Shown: positions 1 through 12,338, counted from the stretch's first letter. The stretch: 64,000 nt of DNA from Archilochus colubris (GCA_023079485.1 CM041084.1:123926467-123990466); one strand, 5' to 3'. The notes: a model not told the origin generated them from the letters alone. A program made the numbers and translations.

Positions 1-911
1 TCCTCTGAATTGTAGTTTTGAAATCATCACTTCTTATTTCTTGGTACATGGACATCCGTTGAAAATAAGAAAGCTGTATAAAAAGTTGCAAGAAAAATAA
101 TCTATGAAATTCTGTGCATGGAATTGGTTTTTTTCCTGACCATTACAAGTGCCTCTAAATGAGCTATCTTAGCGCAGGTCCCTAGGTAGGACTTAGCACT
201 ATGTAGAATAAGAAAACCATTACTTTCTGAAACCCTCACTGCATTTATGAGATTTATCAGGTGATGAGGGCAAAGGACATTTAACATCTTTGCTGATTGT
301 GAGCACCAGGCACCTCTGCAGTGTCAGGTACAAATGAGCTATTTAGCAATGTTATCATACCTATACTTACAGCACTCTGAGTGTACAGCAGATATGCTAA
401 TGTGAACACAGCCTTTCCTGCTTTATGTCTATATGCTATACATATTCAGGGGACTTTAGATTTGTTTTTTGGGGTAAACTTCTTTTAAAGGATGGAAACT
501 GTGATGAAGGTCACAAAAGCTTAAGAGCAACTATGGTGAACAGAGCATGGTCACATCAATGCTTGACCTTCCAAAAAGTCATCTTGCAGTGTGTTTTCAT
601 TGTTGCATTCATGTTTCTTGCCAACACTTCAAAAAAACATTTCTGTCTGAAACAGCTCCCTAGTGTGGAAATATATCAAGCTCCATTAAAAAGGGAACCA
701 TCTGTACTGTGTATAGGTGTATTAGATTTTATTTTTGATGAATAAAGTTTTGTGCTATAAATGGGAGAATCTGGTCTTTCATAACACAGATATTCTTCAG
801 AGTTTTCATTATCATGGACTTTAAAGCAAGGGTTTTGGAATTTTTGGAATTTTTTCTTCAAGCTCCAGAACTTTCATTCATGTTATTTTATACTCCTTAG
901 GTTTCACTACT

Positions 912-937
912 AAAACAAACAAACAAACAAAAAAAAA
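912..937. repeat. (AAAC)n simple repeat with A-run
   Basis: Four AAAC units at 913-928 run into a nine-base A tract at 929-937. This is a common kind of low-complexity sequence. It could be the eroded tail of a retroposed sequence, but nothing upstream is recognisable. Confidence 0.85.
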
Positions 938-1512
938 TCAAAAACCCACCACTCACTCTCTGGAGAATTGGAAACAGCAGAGAAGAAACTCTTGTTTGTG
1001 ACAAAACAAAACACTAAAAAAGAAAACTCTTTCTGAAATTTAAATACCTTGCAAACAAGGACACGGTCACTGAACACTGATTAACATGCTGCTATGCACA
1101 GACATAAGCTTATTCCTTTAACTTTGTGCCATTCAAGAATTCAGAGCAAAATCCAGCCTATTCTCTCCCACAGTCTCCCCAATCTTTGATCTGTGTCACA
1201 GCCAGGAGTAGCCCAAGTGGGACAGAGATGCCTAGGGCGCAGAGCCGACACATCCAACCCTGTGTCTGCAAGCTGCTCAGGCTACCTCTCTTTTCCTTTT
1301 CCAGGGAAGGAAGAAAAAACACCTCACTAAGGTCTTTGCAATTTTTTTTCCTCAGAAGAAAGTTTCAGTTTTCAGACAAAGCCTTCAGTTGAAGCAGTCT
1401 GTAGGAACACAGAAGTTTTATATATTTTCAAGGACTAACTTACTTCTCCAGGAAAAAACTTTCCTTTCAGGAATCATCCAGGATTAAAAAAAGCACAGTC
1501 CCAGATGAATCT

Positions 1513-1578
1513 GATAAGCAACCAGAACAGGTTAAATTCACAAATGATAAGCAATCAGAAGAGGCTAAATTCACAAAT
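1513..1578. repeat. 33-bp tandem duplication, two copies
   Basis: Copy one is 1513-1545 and copy two is 1546-1578. Both begin GATAAGCAA and end AAATTCACAAAT, with three mismatches over 33 positions counted by eye. The copies abut exactly. This is a small local duplication with no sign of coding function. Confidence 0.85.
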
Positions 1579-2400
1579 GCCTTATTACAATCAAATAATA
1601 CACTTTCTTTCTTTTTCTTCCTTTAATAAAAAGGTTTATTTTATCCCTCCTGAAATTAGATTCTCAGTGCTAAAAAGCTGATATTGTGGCATAACTTTTA
1701 TCAAAACTAAGGTGTGAGGATAAGCACTAAGAACTGTGTCTGTCAGACTGTTGAGCTTTTTTGTACAAGCCCTCTAAGATGAGGACAATCCCTTATTCCC
1801 ATTAGTCAGCTAATTTTTTTATTGCTTCACCCAGAGGTTTGTTGGGTTTTTTATTATTATTATTTTTAAATTATTAATGGAATTGTAGCAAAAAGGTTCC
1901 ATGCTTATATAGTTCTTATGCTAACTAATTTAGCCAATATTTCCTGGGTTTTGTATTCTAAGCAAAATCAAGAACCTCTGAAATCCCAATGACTATATTA
2001 GTATGCCAAATAGGAATATAACCTTTTTGTCATTTCCCCCCACAACAAATTCTTCTTCCCTTTTTTTTTCTAATCCCAGGTTGTTTAACCTTGCTTAAAT
2101 CATGACAGCAATTGAGGTTAATTTAAATGAACTGCATACTCCTATAAATTAGTAAATAAGACAGTCAATTAACCAAATTAAATCTTATTGGAAATTGGCT
2201 GCTGCCATCTGGAAATTTTTTATTAGTCTTTATAGCTGGCATGACCTTTAGCGTGGAGCTAGCAGAATTTTTTATTTCTCTAAGAAATGCTTGACTTAGA
2301 AGAATGAAGTATTTGTAAAACATTTTTAATATTCCTGTACTTGCTGGATAACTATAGTGCAATATAATATATTCCTGTAAGTGAATAGGCAGTTGAAAGG

Positions 2401-2457
2401 AATCACAGAATCATTCCAACTGGAAAACACCTTTAAGATTATTGAGACCAAGCACTG
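2401..2457 (-). mobile_element. CR1 LINE 3'-tail fragment
   Basis: The stretch starts with the reverse complement of the CR1 tail (AATCACAGAATCATT) and continues with the diverged CR1 3' sequence (TGGAAAACACCTTTAAGATT). On the coding strand this would be the last ~57 bases of a CR1, so it is an extremely 5'-truncated minus-strand insertion, as is usual for the family. It has no coding content and is well diverged, so it is old. Confidence 0.8.
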
Positions 2458-2979
2458 TTGGAATAGAGATGGAGTTTCTTACTGCAAAATCTGAATTACA
2501 TGTCTATGTACAGGAATCTGCTTGTCTGTGGCTGGTTTTGGGTTTTTTTTCTCTATTATATGTTTTTCTAATACCCTGTGGAATCTGTCATAGTAAGAAT
2601 GACCTTTATCTGTTGGCCTCTAAGCTGCTTGACTCCTTTTTAAATTACCATGTTTATTTTATGTTTAAAAATTCCACATTTAAAAATCAGACACATGGTT
2701 ATATTGAACAGTGATGCATTAAGGTGCAATTTCAGTGGTCCCCAAACCATTCCTTCCATTGGCAGCTTTAAAGAGCACTGTCTGGACACAGTCTTGCATA
2801 TATGCTTGCCCTTGCGCTGGCAAAATGTCAGGGTGATGCAGTTCTGGGGAGCAGCTTGTTTGGTGCTAGCCTGGGGATCACCCTGCATTGTTGTATGGTA
2901 CAATTTCAGAGCAGATAATCATGTTGGTGGGAAACTTTGTAGCTTGCTTACCTCATTCAATTAACCTGCAGACTGAACA
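2458..2979. other. Non-coding stretch between two CR1 fragments
   Basis: Nothing identifiable is present. There are open frames on both strands over about 2640-2964, in a slightly more GC-rich patch, but they overlap antiparallel and carry no known motif. The patch sits directly upstream of the CR1 at 2980. It could be unrecognised repeat sequence. Confidence 0.55.
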
Positions 2980-3139
2980 TAAATGTTGTGGAATCTCTGT
3001 CCTTGGAGACATTCAAAAGACATCTGGGCATGGACCTAGACAGCTGGTTCTAGCTGGCCTTAAGTGAGCAGAGCGGAGTGTGGACAAGATGATTTTAAGG
3101 GTCCCTTCCAAATTCATCCATTCTGCAATTCTGTGATTG
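2980..3139 (+). mobile_element. CR1 LINE 3'-end fragment
   Basis: The fragment starts at a recognisable CR1 block (GTGGAATCTCTGTCCTTGGA, then ATTCAAAAGACATCTGG). It runs through a diverged 'GACAAGATGATTTTAAGGGT' block that corresponds to the CR1 3' region and ends in the tail ATTCTGCAATTCTGTGATT. The orientation is plus. Only about 160 bp remain, lacking all of the ORF except the last codons. Divergence in the middle points to an old insertion. Confidence 0.88.
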
Positions 3140-4816
3140 AAAAACCCATGGTCACGACCACTGCAGGTCCTTATAGTTGTCTCAGAGTCGCTTCTTTTTA
3201 ATAACAGAGGGCCATGTTCTCTGACAATGAAAGGTAAAGGACCACTGTAAAGAAATCAACTAAAGGACACTCCTTTAGGATCCAAACTCCTAAGTTGTTG
3301 ACCTAAGCTCTGGCCTTTTGCCTGGCTCTCAGAAGCCCTTAGGGTAAAATTATTCGCTTCAAGTCATAAACCTCTTTTGCCCCCATCAAGAAATGTGCTA
3401 CATGATGCATGACTAATTCACAGTAAAGCTGTCACTGTACTACACCCATATGCAGGAACAGACGGGCTGTGGTGCCCAGATGCCACAGAACCGGTCATAC
3501 GGCTGAGAAGTTCCCTTAACTGGGGGAAGAGTTCTGTTTTCTTCAGAGAGCACTGGAATTATACAACCACAAGTAGGATCTAGTCCTACAAGTACAATAA
3601 ATGTGCTTGCATTTTACTGTATTTTTAGTGATATCCTACTCTTGGGTATTTCTCTTAAATGGACTTCTGTGCTTAATTCCTTAAAATAATTGTCACCGAT
3701 AAGCATTGCCTGGTGTAACCTGTCCAGCTTTTCATATTTAGAGAACTTGTTGGCACAAATCATGGACAGTTCAATAATTATTTTAAATACTTCAAAGTAT
3801 TGGGGAACTAAAAGGCTGGGTTGAGCAAAATCTTGATAGCAACTGAAGTTCAGCATCTAAGGCCCTTTAAGCCATCTTCCCTGACTGGGTCTAGACAATT
3901 TGGCAGCTGCTGAAAGCAGACAAAATACATACCACAGTTTCTGGAAATGTACTTTCTGCCAGAGTTATGTCCTGGTGGGAGTGTTATTTGATGCTGATAA
4001 AACTGAAGAGATCCACTGTAAAAAAAATTTATGCCTTCCCAAGGGGCAGCAAGTGGTTGAATAAGCAGTAAGAGAATGTCTGCTGCAAGGCTTTCATGTA
4101 GTCTCTTCTGCAAGGAAACAAAGAGATGCTAGAACACCTCTGATCCTTGGTGTACCTATTTTTTTTCAGTTCTAGAGGCCTGTCAGTATATCACAAGAGA
4201 AACTGGGGTCTGGAGGCTCTTATAGTTGTGTTATTTTCTTGTAAGTACTGCAGAAATCAAAGTCAATATATTAGAGTAGCAATAGGGGGATTATTACCTT
4301 GGGTTGTTTAGATTTGCAAAGGAAATTTTATTACTGCTTTCTATGGCAGTTCTTGACCCTTCTTTTTCTACAGAGCTGTGACTCCTTCCCTTTGGCCAAG
4401 GAAGACAAACTATTTTGCATTTTAATTTAATTGTATAGATGATACTATGTAGCACATAAGATTTTTTTATGGTTTTGCTAGTATTATGCTCTAGAAAAGA
4501 GGAAGAAAGCCTTCCAAAAGAAGAACAGAAATCGATATTTTCTGTGGTGTGACAATAAAAATTCATAGGAGACTCAAACTCTCTTCCCATTAGGCAGTAA
4601 AGTAGTTACTCCCTGTCTTTTTTTACTCTCTAGATTTCAACTTTGTTTTCTTCAACTTCTGAAAAGTCAGGGTGTTAGGAAAAAACCAAAACTGTCAATA
4701 ATGAATGTATCTTTCTGGGAAAAGATCTGAGAATGAGATTTAATTTGAGGTCTTTCATAAAGGTTGGAAAGCCAATTACTTTTGCTAGTAATTTTTTTCT
4801 TAATAGTAAACTTTTT

Positions 4817-4846
4817 AGTAAATAGTAATTTAGTAAATAGTAATTT
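4817..4846. repeat. 15-bp perfect tandem duplication
   Basis: AGTAAATAGTAATTT occurs twice without a gap, at 4817-4831 and 4832-4846. It lies inside a wider patch (about 4800-4875) of related TAGTAA and TAATTTTT words, so slippage in AT-rich DNA is the likely origin. Confidence 0.85.
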
Positions 4847-5613
4847 TTTTAGTGAAATTATTTTTAATAGTAATTATACTCACAGATCTATAGAAGACCA
4901 AGTGACACTGGGAAAAAATATGGCAATTATTAGTTAATTTTCTCCTGTGTGCATGTGGTGCATTGTTCTAGCAATTGTAGTTAAGTTATAGCTGCTCTGT
5001 ATTTCATGTTATTTGTGAACAACTTGTTCAATATACGGAATTCTTTCTTATTAAAAAAGAAATTATTTCTTATTTAGCTATCCATTAAATAGAAGGCAAG
5101 TTATTGAAGGTAGAAAGAAAAAAAATCTTTGAACCTATTTAGATTCTAAAGAGGACAAATACAAGTTTTCAAGATACATTATTATCACTTAATTGTCTTC
5201 AAGAGACTATTCCAATATTTCTTGCAGGGTTATGAATTGCAAATACCTAGTTTGAAATTATTGAAGGTTAAAATGCTGTGAGTGGGGCTTTAACTATAGG
5301 TGAAATAGTCAGTTGTTAAGAGTGTTCTTTATCTTTAAACTTTCTCAAAATCTGTATTTTAAGCCTGTATTATCTCAGTCTATCGTTTTCAGTCTTATTT
5401 GACGGAAGTTGTATGGAGTGGAACACACATGTTTTGATAAGTAACCTTTATGTGTGGTAGATAGAAAGTTTTGCTTTCTCCACGTATTGTAATTTGTTTG
5501 TCATTAACTTCATGAAACATCAGGGGAGACTATTGCAGCTGACAGAAACGGGTGCTGCACCACTGATTTAAATGGATTTGTGCCTGCCTACATCCATCAT
5601 ATATTTGTTTGTC

Positions 5614-5639
5614 TTCCAAAAAAATTTTTTTTTTTGGAA
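5614..5639. repeat. A/T inverted repeat, 11-bp arms
   Basis: TTCCAAAAAAA (5614-5624) is followed by four T and then by its reverse complement (5629-5639). The arms are perfect but mostly A and T runs, so chance is a fair explanation. Confidence 0.7.
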
Positions 5640-6039
5640 ATGACAGTTTAAGCCTGTTCCACTGGTAATATTGCTAGAATTAATGGTGGTATTACGCAGT
5701 GAAATGTAACTGGCCAGATTCTGCTGGTTGGTTTTCTTATTAGGCAACCTTATCTTTCATATATTGAAATGCTTATATTTTATGACAAGTGCAATTTTTT
5801 TTAATTAATTCCAGCACAGGAATAAAAAAAAAACAACTTTCAATTTTTATGGTTTTACCCAGCCTTCCTTAATGTGTTGATATGCATAGAGACTGCTTCT
5901 GCAAAAAACACTTTGCTAGCCAGTCATTCTGACAATATTGCTTCTCCCTTGCTGCATCAGCTGTTAAATTGTCTCTGTTTTAAAGGCACTTCACAATATC
6001 ACTCCTCCCTGCTTGTTTGCTACACGGTGTCAAATACTT

Positions 6040-6360
6040 CACTCCTGCTCCAAGATAGCTCCTGGTGTCAGTGCCTTCCTCACTTCCCACTACGTTTTTC
6101 AGCAAACCCTCCTTTCTCTTGCACTGTCCCTCATGCTTGAGAAGAGATTTTTGTAATTGCCTGTTGGGTGACTTCATTATCCCCTTCAAATCCCTCCTTA
6201 AATCCCCTTTGCTCTGATGCCTACAGGGATCGTGCCCACGGGCAGGCTGGTGATGTGTTATGACTACCGCCAATATGGTCCCGTGGTTTCTGTGCACTCC
6301 CCTGTCTGCATCCATCTGTTCTCTCTCCTCTCGTGCTCAGAATATGCTTACGTGCCTGCC
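6040..6360 (+). repeat. Possible ancient interspersed repeat (LINE 3' remnant?)
   Basis: This patch is more GC-rich than its surroundings. The order of words (CACTTCCCACT, then TTCAAATCCCTCCTTAAA, GATGCCTACAGG, then CCCGTGGTTTCTGTGC and CTGTCTGCATCCATCTGTT) resembles from memory a diverged repeat seen in turtle, crocodile and bird genomes. One reading of 6185-6210 gives FKSLLK, a motif typical near the end of L2/CR1-like ORF2 proteins. Frames are broken. The assignment rests on recall and is tentative; no boundaries or target duplication are visible. Confidence 0.35.
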
Positions 6361-6473
6361 ACTGTTGCTGGGGGAATGGTAGGAGAACTGAAGTAACTTC
6401 ACATCAGCTGCCAAACACACAAGCAACCAGGTCGTCAGCATCAGTGGACATCACCTGGTCCCAGGGTGCAGCA

Positions 6474-6487
6474 CAGATCTAGATCTG
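6474..6487. repeat. 14-bp perfect palindrome
   Basis: CAGATCTAGATCTG is its own reverse complement and contains two overlapping AGATCT hexamers. There is no flanking structure that ties it to an element. Confidence 0.75.
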
Positions 6488-9400
6488 ACCCCAGGAGGCC
6501 CATGCTCATTATCAGCTGTCCTTCCTACACAGGTTTTTTTAATCACTAAATTGCTACTTAACTTGTGATAAATCAGACAGAGGCACAAAAAGTGAAGAGA
6601 ATGTGCAACTCCGATATGTATTAGGTAGAAATCAGATCTTTTCAAGTCCCTAGCAATATTGGCAAATATTTTCCATGTGTTGGTGCTGACAAGCAATAAC
6701 TCAGTAAATGAGAAAAAGTAATTTCACAAAATAAGAAACGTAACAAAATTGTTATTATTTTTTAAGGTTGTACACAAATACAAATAAGACAAATAATAAA
6801 TAGATGATACAAAGACAGAGTTCTACATCACCAAAGATATTTTAATATCTAATGTATTAGATAGGTAGCCTATCTTGACTGTGATCTGGGCATGATCAAG
6901 CCTTTACTAGTCATGCTTATTGTCTAGTACTTTCAGGCTATAATATAATACTGTGAATTCTTGGAAAATATGTGTTCAGTAATCTTTACCTGAGCTTAGG
7001 AGTCCTAAGCAGCTATTTAATATCAGTACAATGTGGATTTATTTTTAAGATTGAAGGAACAGATATCCTAAAGCCGCAGAGCTTATATGGCTCTTCCTAA
7101 TCACATAAGCAGTTAACTTTTGGATAGACACTGTTTGGAGAGTTTCAGTTTAGGAGGGCTGGGTTCAAGGCTTTCCATGGATTTAGCTGGATTACATTTT
7201 GTTCAAAAGGCTTTGGACGTATTGTGAAATGTTTATTTTACTGAACTTCTAGAAAAGAAAAAAAAAATATTTGAAAAAAGTGTCTGACCTTTAGTCATTT
7301 CACCTAATATAGATAGATTTATTTTTATAGAATTTTGGGGGGTTTAGGAGACCAGAATACTTTCTAGTTTTGTAGACAGGAGCAAGTAAATTACTATCCT
7401 AGTTTTAACATAACTACCAAACAAGACCAAATGACCAACCTAACTCTGCAAAACACCCCCACCTCCCCAGCTCCCATACCCGAGAATAATTTAATATTTC
7501 TGGCTTTTTTGGGGGAATAATTACTCCTCTTGAGTAATCATGGAGTTTTTTAATGCTTGTCTGACTATCTCAACGAGGAATGTAAAAGATTTGCAATCAA
7601 GTACTGCTTCAAATGAGAGCTAGACAAGACACTATATGAATTATTCTCTAGAAAGATTATAGAATCTCTAGAAGTGTTACATAAATTCAACATGTAAACC
7701 TTACTCATAATAAGAATTGTAAGGAATCTATTTTAGGATCATTAGACAGAAATCTGTGTGTAACTGACACAAGTTATTATCAATTAGTATATTCTAACAT
7801 ATGGTGGTAACATCATGACAGATAACACTAGGTAAGGCTCTTAAACAGTTCTGTACTGCTAACTTTTGATTCAAGTTGACCAGGAAATTTTTCCTAAAAG
7901 AGTTGAGCATTTCACTTAGGAGAATAAAAAAAGTGAAATGTAGGAATATGGGCCTTTGTCCTACTCTGACAGCAATATTTTAACTATTGATGTATTGGCT
8001 TCCCCAGCTGCAAATTTAAATAAAGCTTTGAAAAGTGACTATATTTAGAACTGCAAAACTTCAAATAAAAGCAAGTTTTGAATGTCCTTTGCTCCATTTT
8101 TCAGTGGGACATGGATGTTTGTCTTAATAGTTGCAGGACTTTGAGGAAAAGCAATGTATTAAGTGAAAGTTAGGACATTAGCAAAATATGGGGGAACTGA
8201 AATTATCTGACTACGGACATAAGTACATTTCAGAAATGTTTATTAATATGAACTATTCCTGGAATTAAACACTTAATTCACTGAAGCTGCAAGTCTAAAA
8301 TAAAGAAAGGGGTCGTATCAGTAGAGCAGGTATAGTGACTTGTTGGAAAAAGCTTGTTTTTTCAGATGGTCCCTTCTTGCCCATCCATCAGTTCTTGTCT
8401 CAGAACAAGTATAACCAAGAAGTAATTTTTCAAGGTATAACACAACCTGGTGCTTAGCTGACTTCACTGTCACATTGGGAATACTTGCTTACACATATCA
8501 ACTTACATCCTCTGCAGTTTAATTAGAAAGCATAGACTTCCTCAGTTTATTGTAGTATCCATTAACACCTGTTTTACTGTTTAATCTCACTCTTTTTTTA
8601 ATTAAGTGTTTTTCTCCACCAAGTACATAAATAACTTGCATATAGTATTCTACCTAGACTTGTTTTCTGGGTAGTATCTAGAAAAAATGCTAAAACCTCC
8701 AGATATTATGAAATTATTTCAAAATTTTTTTTTTTATATTGGACATATGTAAATGTGGAAACAGAAAACTAGGTGCAAGGTTTTATTATTTGTTAATGCT
8801 TTAAGTTTGCTATCAAACAGAAGGGGTTTTTTGTTTTTGAGAAAGTAGCTACATATGACCTTCAGAAAAAGGACAAATTCTTATCTGAAGTCAAGTAGTC
8901 CTATAAATTTTTTCTTTTTGATAATACGAAAAATTTAATTAACCCCAGAAATGATTCATACTTAGTCATCATAAAATCCAAACATTACATTTACATTCCC
9001 ACTGAGATTTTTCGTTTTTCCTTACAAGCAAACAGTATAATTATCTCTTACAAGAAGCACTTGATTTCAAGGGCTTGATCCAAGAGTCATTAATGCTAAT
9101 GTGAGACTTTCCATTGACTTCTGTCAAATTTCAGATGGTCTTGCACATTTAATTGGGTAGTTACTTATAATTTTTGATAACTTAGTCATGCTGAGGTCCT
9201 AAATATATGGTGCTGGTACGGTTTCAGTACAAGATATGTTGGCATCATATAGACTGTACTACTCTAATACTGAAAAATATCTGCACTGAATAGAAAAGCA
9301 TGCTGCAAGATATTTCTGAATCTTTAGAGTCAGTGATCCAATGTTAAATTGCTGTTTCTGTGGAAACACAGGTCTAGAAACAAGATTGTAGGGAACTAAA

Positions 9401-9756
9401 AACCTTTCAAGATGATAATGACATGAAATTATACCCACTTTCTCCACTAATTAATTCAAATGGCCATTGTGGCTTCCTGAAAAACATTCTTGTGACCTGA
9501 GTAGATTCAATCACTTAAAGCAAAGCGGCATGGTAATTTTTTGGAAAAGACACATCTCTAAAGTAGTGTGGGGAAGAAATGCTGCTGGTGGAGTCAGAAG
9601 TGGCTCTGGCCACATGTAGTTCAGGGAAGCAAGAAAGCACTATGGTCTTTTAGGATTAAACAGCTGTACACTAAAGCACCACATCTTTGAACAAGTCTTC
9701 AGCTGGTGCAGGATTTATCACAGTGACATGGGCTATAGATTTGCCCATAGCACTGC

Positions 9757-10046
9757 TAGGGATAGCAATGCGATACAGGACAAGGAATAATGGATTTAAA
9801 CTTGAACATAACAAGTTCCACCTTAACATGAGGAGATACTTCCTAACTTCTTAACTTCTTAACTGAGTGATGGAGCACTGGAACATGCTGCCCAGAGAGG
9901 TTGTGGGGTCTTCTCTGGAGACTTTCAAAACCTGTCTGTATGCGTTCCTGTGTGGCCAGCTCTAGGTTATCCTGCTTTGGCAGGGGAGTTGGGCTAGGTG
10001 ATCTCTGGAGGTTGCTTCCAACCCCTAAAATTTTATGATTCTATGG
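9757..10046 (+). mobile_element. CR1 LINE 3' fragment (~290 bp)
   Basis: Plus-strand CR1 covering the last part of ORF2 and the 3' region. Recognisable blocks in order are GCAATGCGATACAGGACAAG, a diverged TTTAAACTTGAACA, AACATGAGGAGATACTTC, GAGCACTGGAACATGCTGCC, CAGAGAGGTTGTGG, TGCGTTCCTGTG, CCTGCTTTGGCAGGGGAGTT, GATCTCTGGAGG and the tail TTTTATGATTCTATGG. The element is 5'-truncated. A short triplication (CTTCTTAA repeats near 9845-9863) replaces the usual sequence between ACTTC and GTGATGG. Frames are interrupted, so it encodes nothing functional. Confidence 0.93.
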
Positions 10047-10637
10047 TTGCTGACCTGACAAACCTCTATGTAACTAATATTTGTTCTCTTTTAACACTTG
10101 TCATCCTCATTAATATTTTTCTTAAAACCTCTGGCTCCTTCTGCTGATGATAGTATCTTCAATGTTGCTTTGCTGCTATAAATAACTTTCTATTTTACTG
10201 CATAGAGAACCCTTTATAGATGAGGGTAACAGATAAGCAAAGAAGTCTTACCCAAATTGTTAGAATTTTCACTTTGTACTGTGGACATCATACCTAGGAA
10301 ACTTTTAGCATTGGGGTTAGCACCAGAACACCTCCTGTTGCTCCTAGCCTGTGTTGATGATTTCCACTGAGTAACCTCTTGTTGTTCAAGATTACTGTGT
10401 ATTCAGACTGCATTTTTTGCAGGGGAAACTGGGGGCATTTGGGTAGTAAGCTTAATTTGGAGAACATGAGATTTGTAACAGCTAATTGAATGCACAGAGA
10501 TAACTCATGAGAGTACTCCTTGCAGAGCTGACAAAACATTTTTCACTAGTAAAATTACATACGTAAAGAAAGTCTCTAAAATATGGGGAAACAGTTTGAA
10601 ATTACTCATGAAAAAGAAATTTTAATTTTTTGCTCAG

Positions 10638-10654
10638 AAAAAAAAAAAAAAAAA
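10638..10654. repeat. A-run (17 bases)
   Basis: Uninterrupted A tract of 17 bases. It might be the tail of a retroposed copy, but no upstream body is recognisable and no flanking duplication is seen. Confidence 0.85.
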
Positions 10655-10732
10655 GGAAAAATTTAGGGGGTTGTGCTTAAATAGACAGTGCAGCAAAAAT
10701 TATTCATGTGGTGTCAGTGGAAAAAAAACACT

Positions 10733-10762
10733 TGTACTGTACTGTACTGTACTGTACTGTAC
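10733..10762. repeat. (TGTAC)6 pentanucleotide microsatellite
   Basis: Six perfect TGTAC units occur back to back. Each unit contains the self-complementary tetramer GTAC, so the whole array can pair with itself. It is likely length-polymorphic. Confidence 0.95.
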
Positions 10763-11925
10763 TACCTGGCTTTCCTAATGGACTGCAGCAGTTTACTGCA
10801 AAGGTCTGATCATTGCTGCTCCAAAAATCTTAATTATAGCAAAGTCTTAATCTTTTTATTTCAGTATTTACAAGACTTGTCATAGACTGGCAGTTTACAA
10901 ACAGGTTCTGTTCCTATTAGGTATTTCCATGGAAATGACAGTGTCGTTGATTAGTTTGGAATCTAGTTCTGCACAATTTCATTGATGAACATGAAATATG
11001 TTTTAATAAAACTGTGACTTAAATGTCAACAGGTAAGGACTTTTCTGTCTCTAGCATATTAGGTTGTTGTCCAAAGGAAATCCCCACTCTTCTCTCCCGT
11101 TATGAATTCTTTTTCCTTCCTGAATGATATATTATTCAATAAATTACAGTAAAGTTCTAATAGCAGAACTTCAAACAGAAACATAGAGAGGTTTACTTCT
11201 GTCCTAGCAATTTATCCATTATTCACTGGAGGTTTTGTACCTCATTCTGATTCATAAATTGTTTAAGAATACAAAATCTAGCATCAACACAGTAAGATAA
11301 AGCTTATAACAAATTGAGAAATATGATACCTTCAGTGTGTCCTGTCCTTAGTGTCATGTCCTATTTTATCCTAAAATACTTCTATTTCTCGAACTACCTT
11401 TTGTGTGATTTAACCAGAGCTTCTAAGATTTTCACATCAAGCTTTGAGACAAACATAAGACATGCTCTACTCAGTGGCAAAGTGGTGTGGCCTTATTGAA
11501 ATCTGGGTGGAGCAGCTGTTTCTGATGGGTACCTTCCCTTGTTTCTCCTGCTTCAGGGATGACATGGTAGCACTGAGTTTCTCTATTTTCCTGCTGGGCT
11601 GCTGGTAGCTCTGCATGAATGGTGCTGGGTGACAAAGTGTTTCCTGCTTTATGAATTAACTATATAAGAGGCACTGCCAAACCTGGAGCAGATCTGAGCT
11701 CTGGCAGAACAACATTCTTCTGTGTCTATAGGGCATGAATGATGGTTTGATGGTTTGCTTCTGTCAGTCTCCAGAAGGGGGACACAGGACCCCTCTCTCT
11801 CCAAGGATTAACATTTTATGTGGCTTCATGTTCAGGGACATACTTTATAGGATAAATTTAAATTCCTATTGCTAAGCACTAATTTAAATCATAATGTAAA
11901 AATGTGCTTTAAATAATTTTTATTT

Positions 11926-11948
11926 TTAATTAATTAATTAATTAATTT
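11926..11948. repeat. (TTAA)5 simple repeat
   Basis: Five TTAA units at 11926-11945 in a very AT-rich patch (about 11905-11960). There is no further structure. Confidence 0.9.
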
Positions 11949-12243
11949 TTATTTTTATAGTGGTTATTTTTCTTAAGCAGCTATTAAAAAAACCCTGTAT
12001 TAAAACAGTATATTATAGCATAATACAGGTTTACAACTGAGCACGCTATTGCTTTCAAATGACCAGGAAAAGAAAATGTATTTGGAATAAACACTTTCAT
12101 CTCAAGAAGCTATGGTTTCATCACATGTCATTAAACTGAATCTAAAAATGTGTAAGCTTTTATGTACCACCACATCCATACACACCTGTGCATATCTATA
12201 TACATACATGCTCTCCCTATTATTATGGTTATTTTCACATGTA

Positions 12244-12338
12244 AAATATCAGCATTCATTGCAGTCAATATACAAAGCTTTAAGTTTAGCAGTTGTCTCA
12301 GATATCAGGGTCAGTCCTTTTGGAGAATGCTGATATTT
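12244..12338. repeat. Inverted repeat with 14-bp perfect arms
   Basis: AAATATCAGCATTC (12244-12257) and its exact reverse complement (12325-12338) flank a 67-base loop. The loop does not extend the stem, and no pairing is seen outside it, so a typical pre-miRNA fold is not supported. The function, if any, is unknown. Confidence 0.8.

Larger units (their letters stand above)
1..2400. other. Non-coding stretch, no gene seen
   Basis: AT-rich unique-looking DNA. The open frames here (for example a 106-codon frame at 425-745) have no recognisable domain and overlap frames on the other strand, so I read them as chance. The stretch holds an (AAAC)n run near 912-937, a 33-bp tandem duplication at 1513-1578 and scattered T-rich runs around 1846-1870 and 2060-2070. 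Confidence 0.7.
3140..9756. other. Long non-coding stretch, no gene seen
   Basis: AT-rich unique-looking DNA of about 6.6 kb. Apart from the small repeats at 4817 and 5614 and the possible ancient repeat at 6040-6360, listed separately, I can identify nothing. The longest open frame (111 codons, minus strand, 5980-6315) lies over that possible repeat and shows no known domain. Confidence 0.65.

Noticed and set aside
425..745. 106-codon plus-strand open frame
   Set aside because: No recognisable domain and part of it is overlapped by an open frame on the other strand. A frame of this length is expected by chance in 64 kb read in six frames.
5980..6315. 111-codon minus-strand open frame
   Set aside because: It lies antisense over a patch that looks like an ancient repeat, shows no domain and overlaps a plus-strand frame.
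12244..12338. pre-miRNA hairpin
   Set aside because: Only the 14-bp arms pair; the 67-base loop does not extend the stem, which is unlike a normal precursor.
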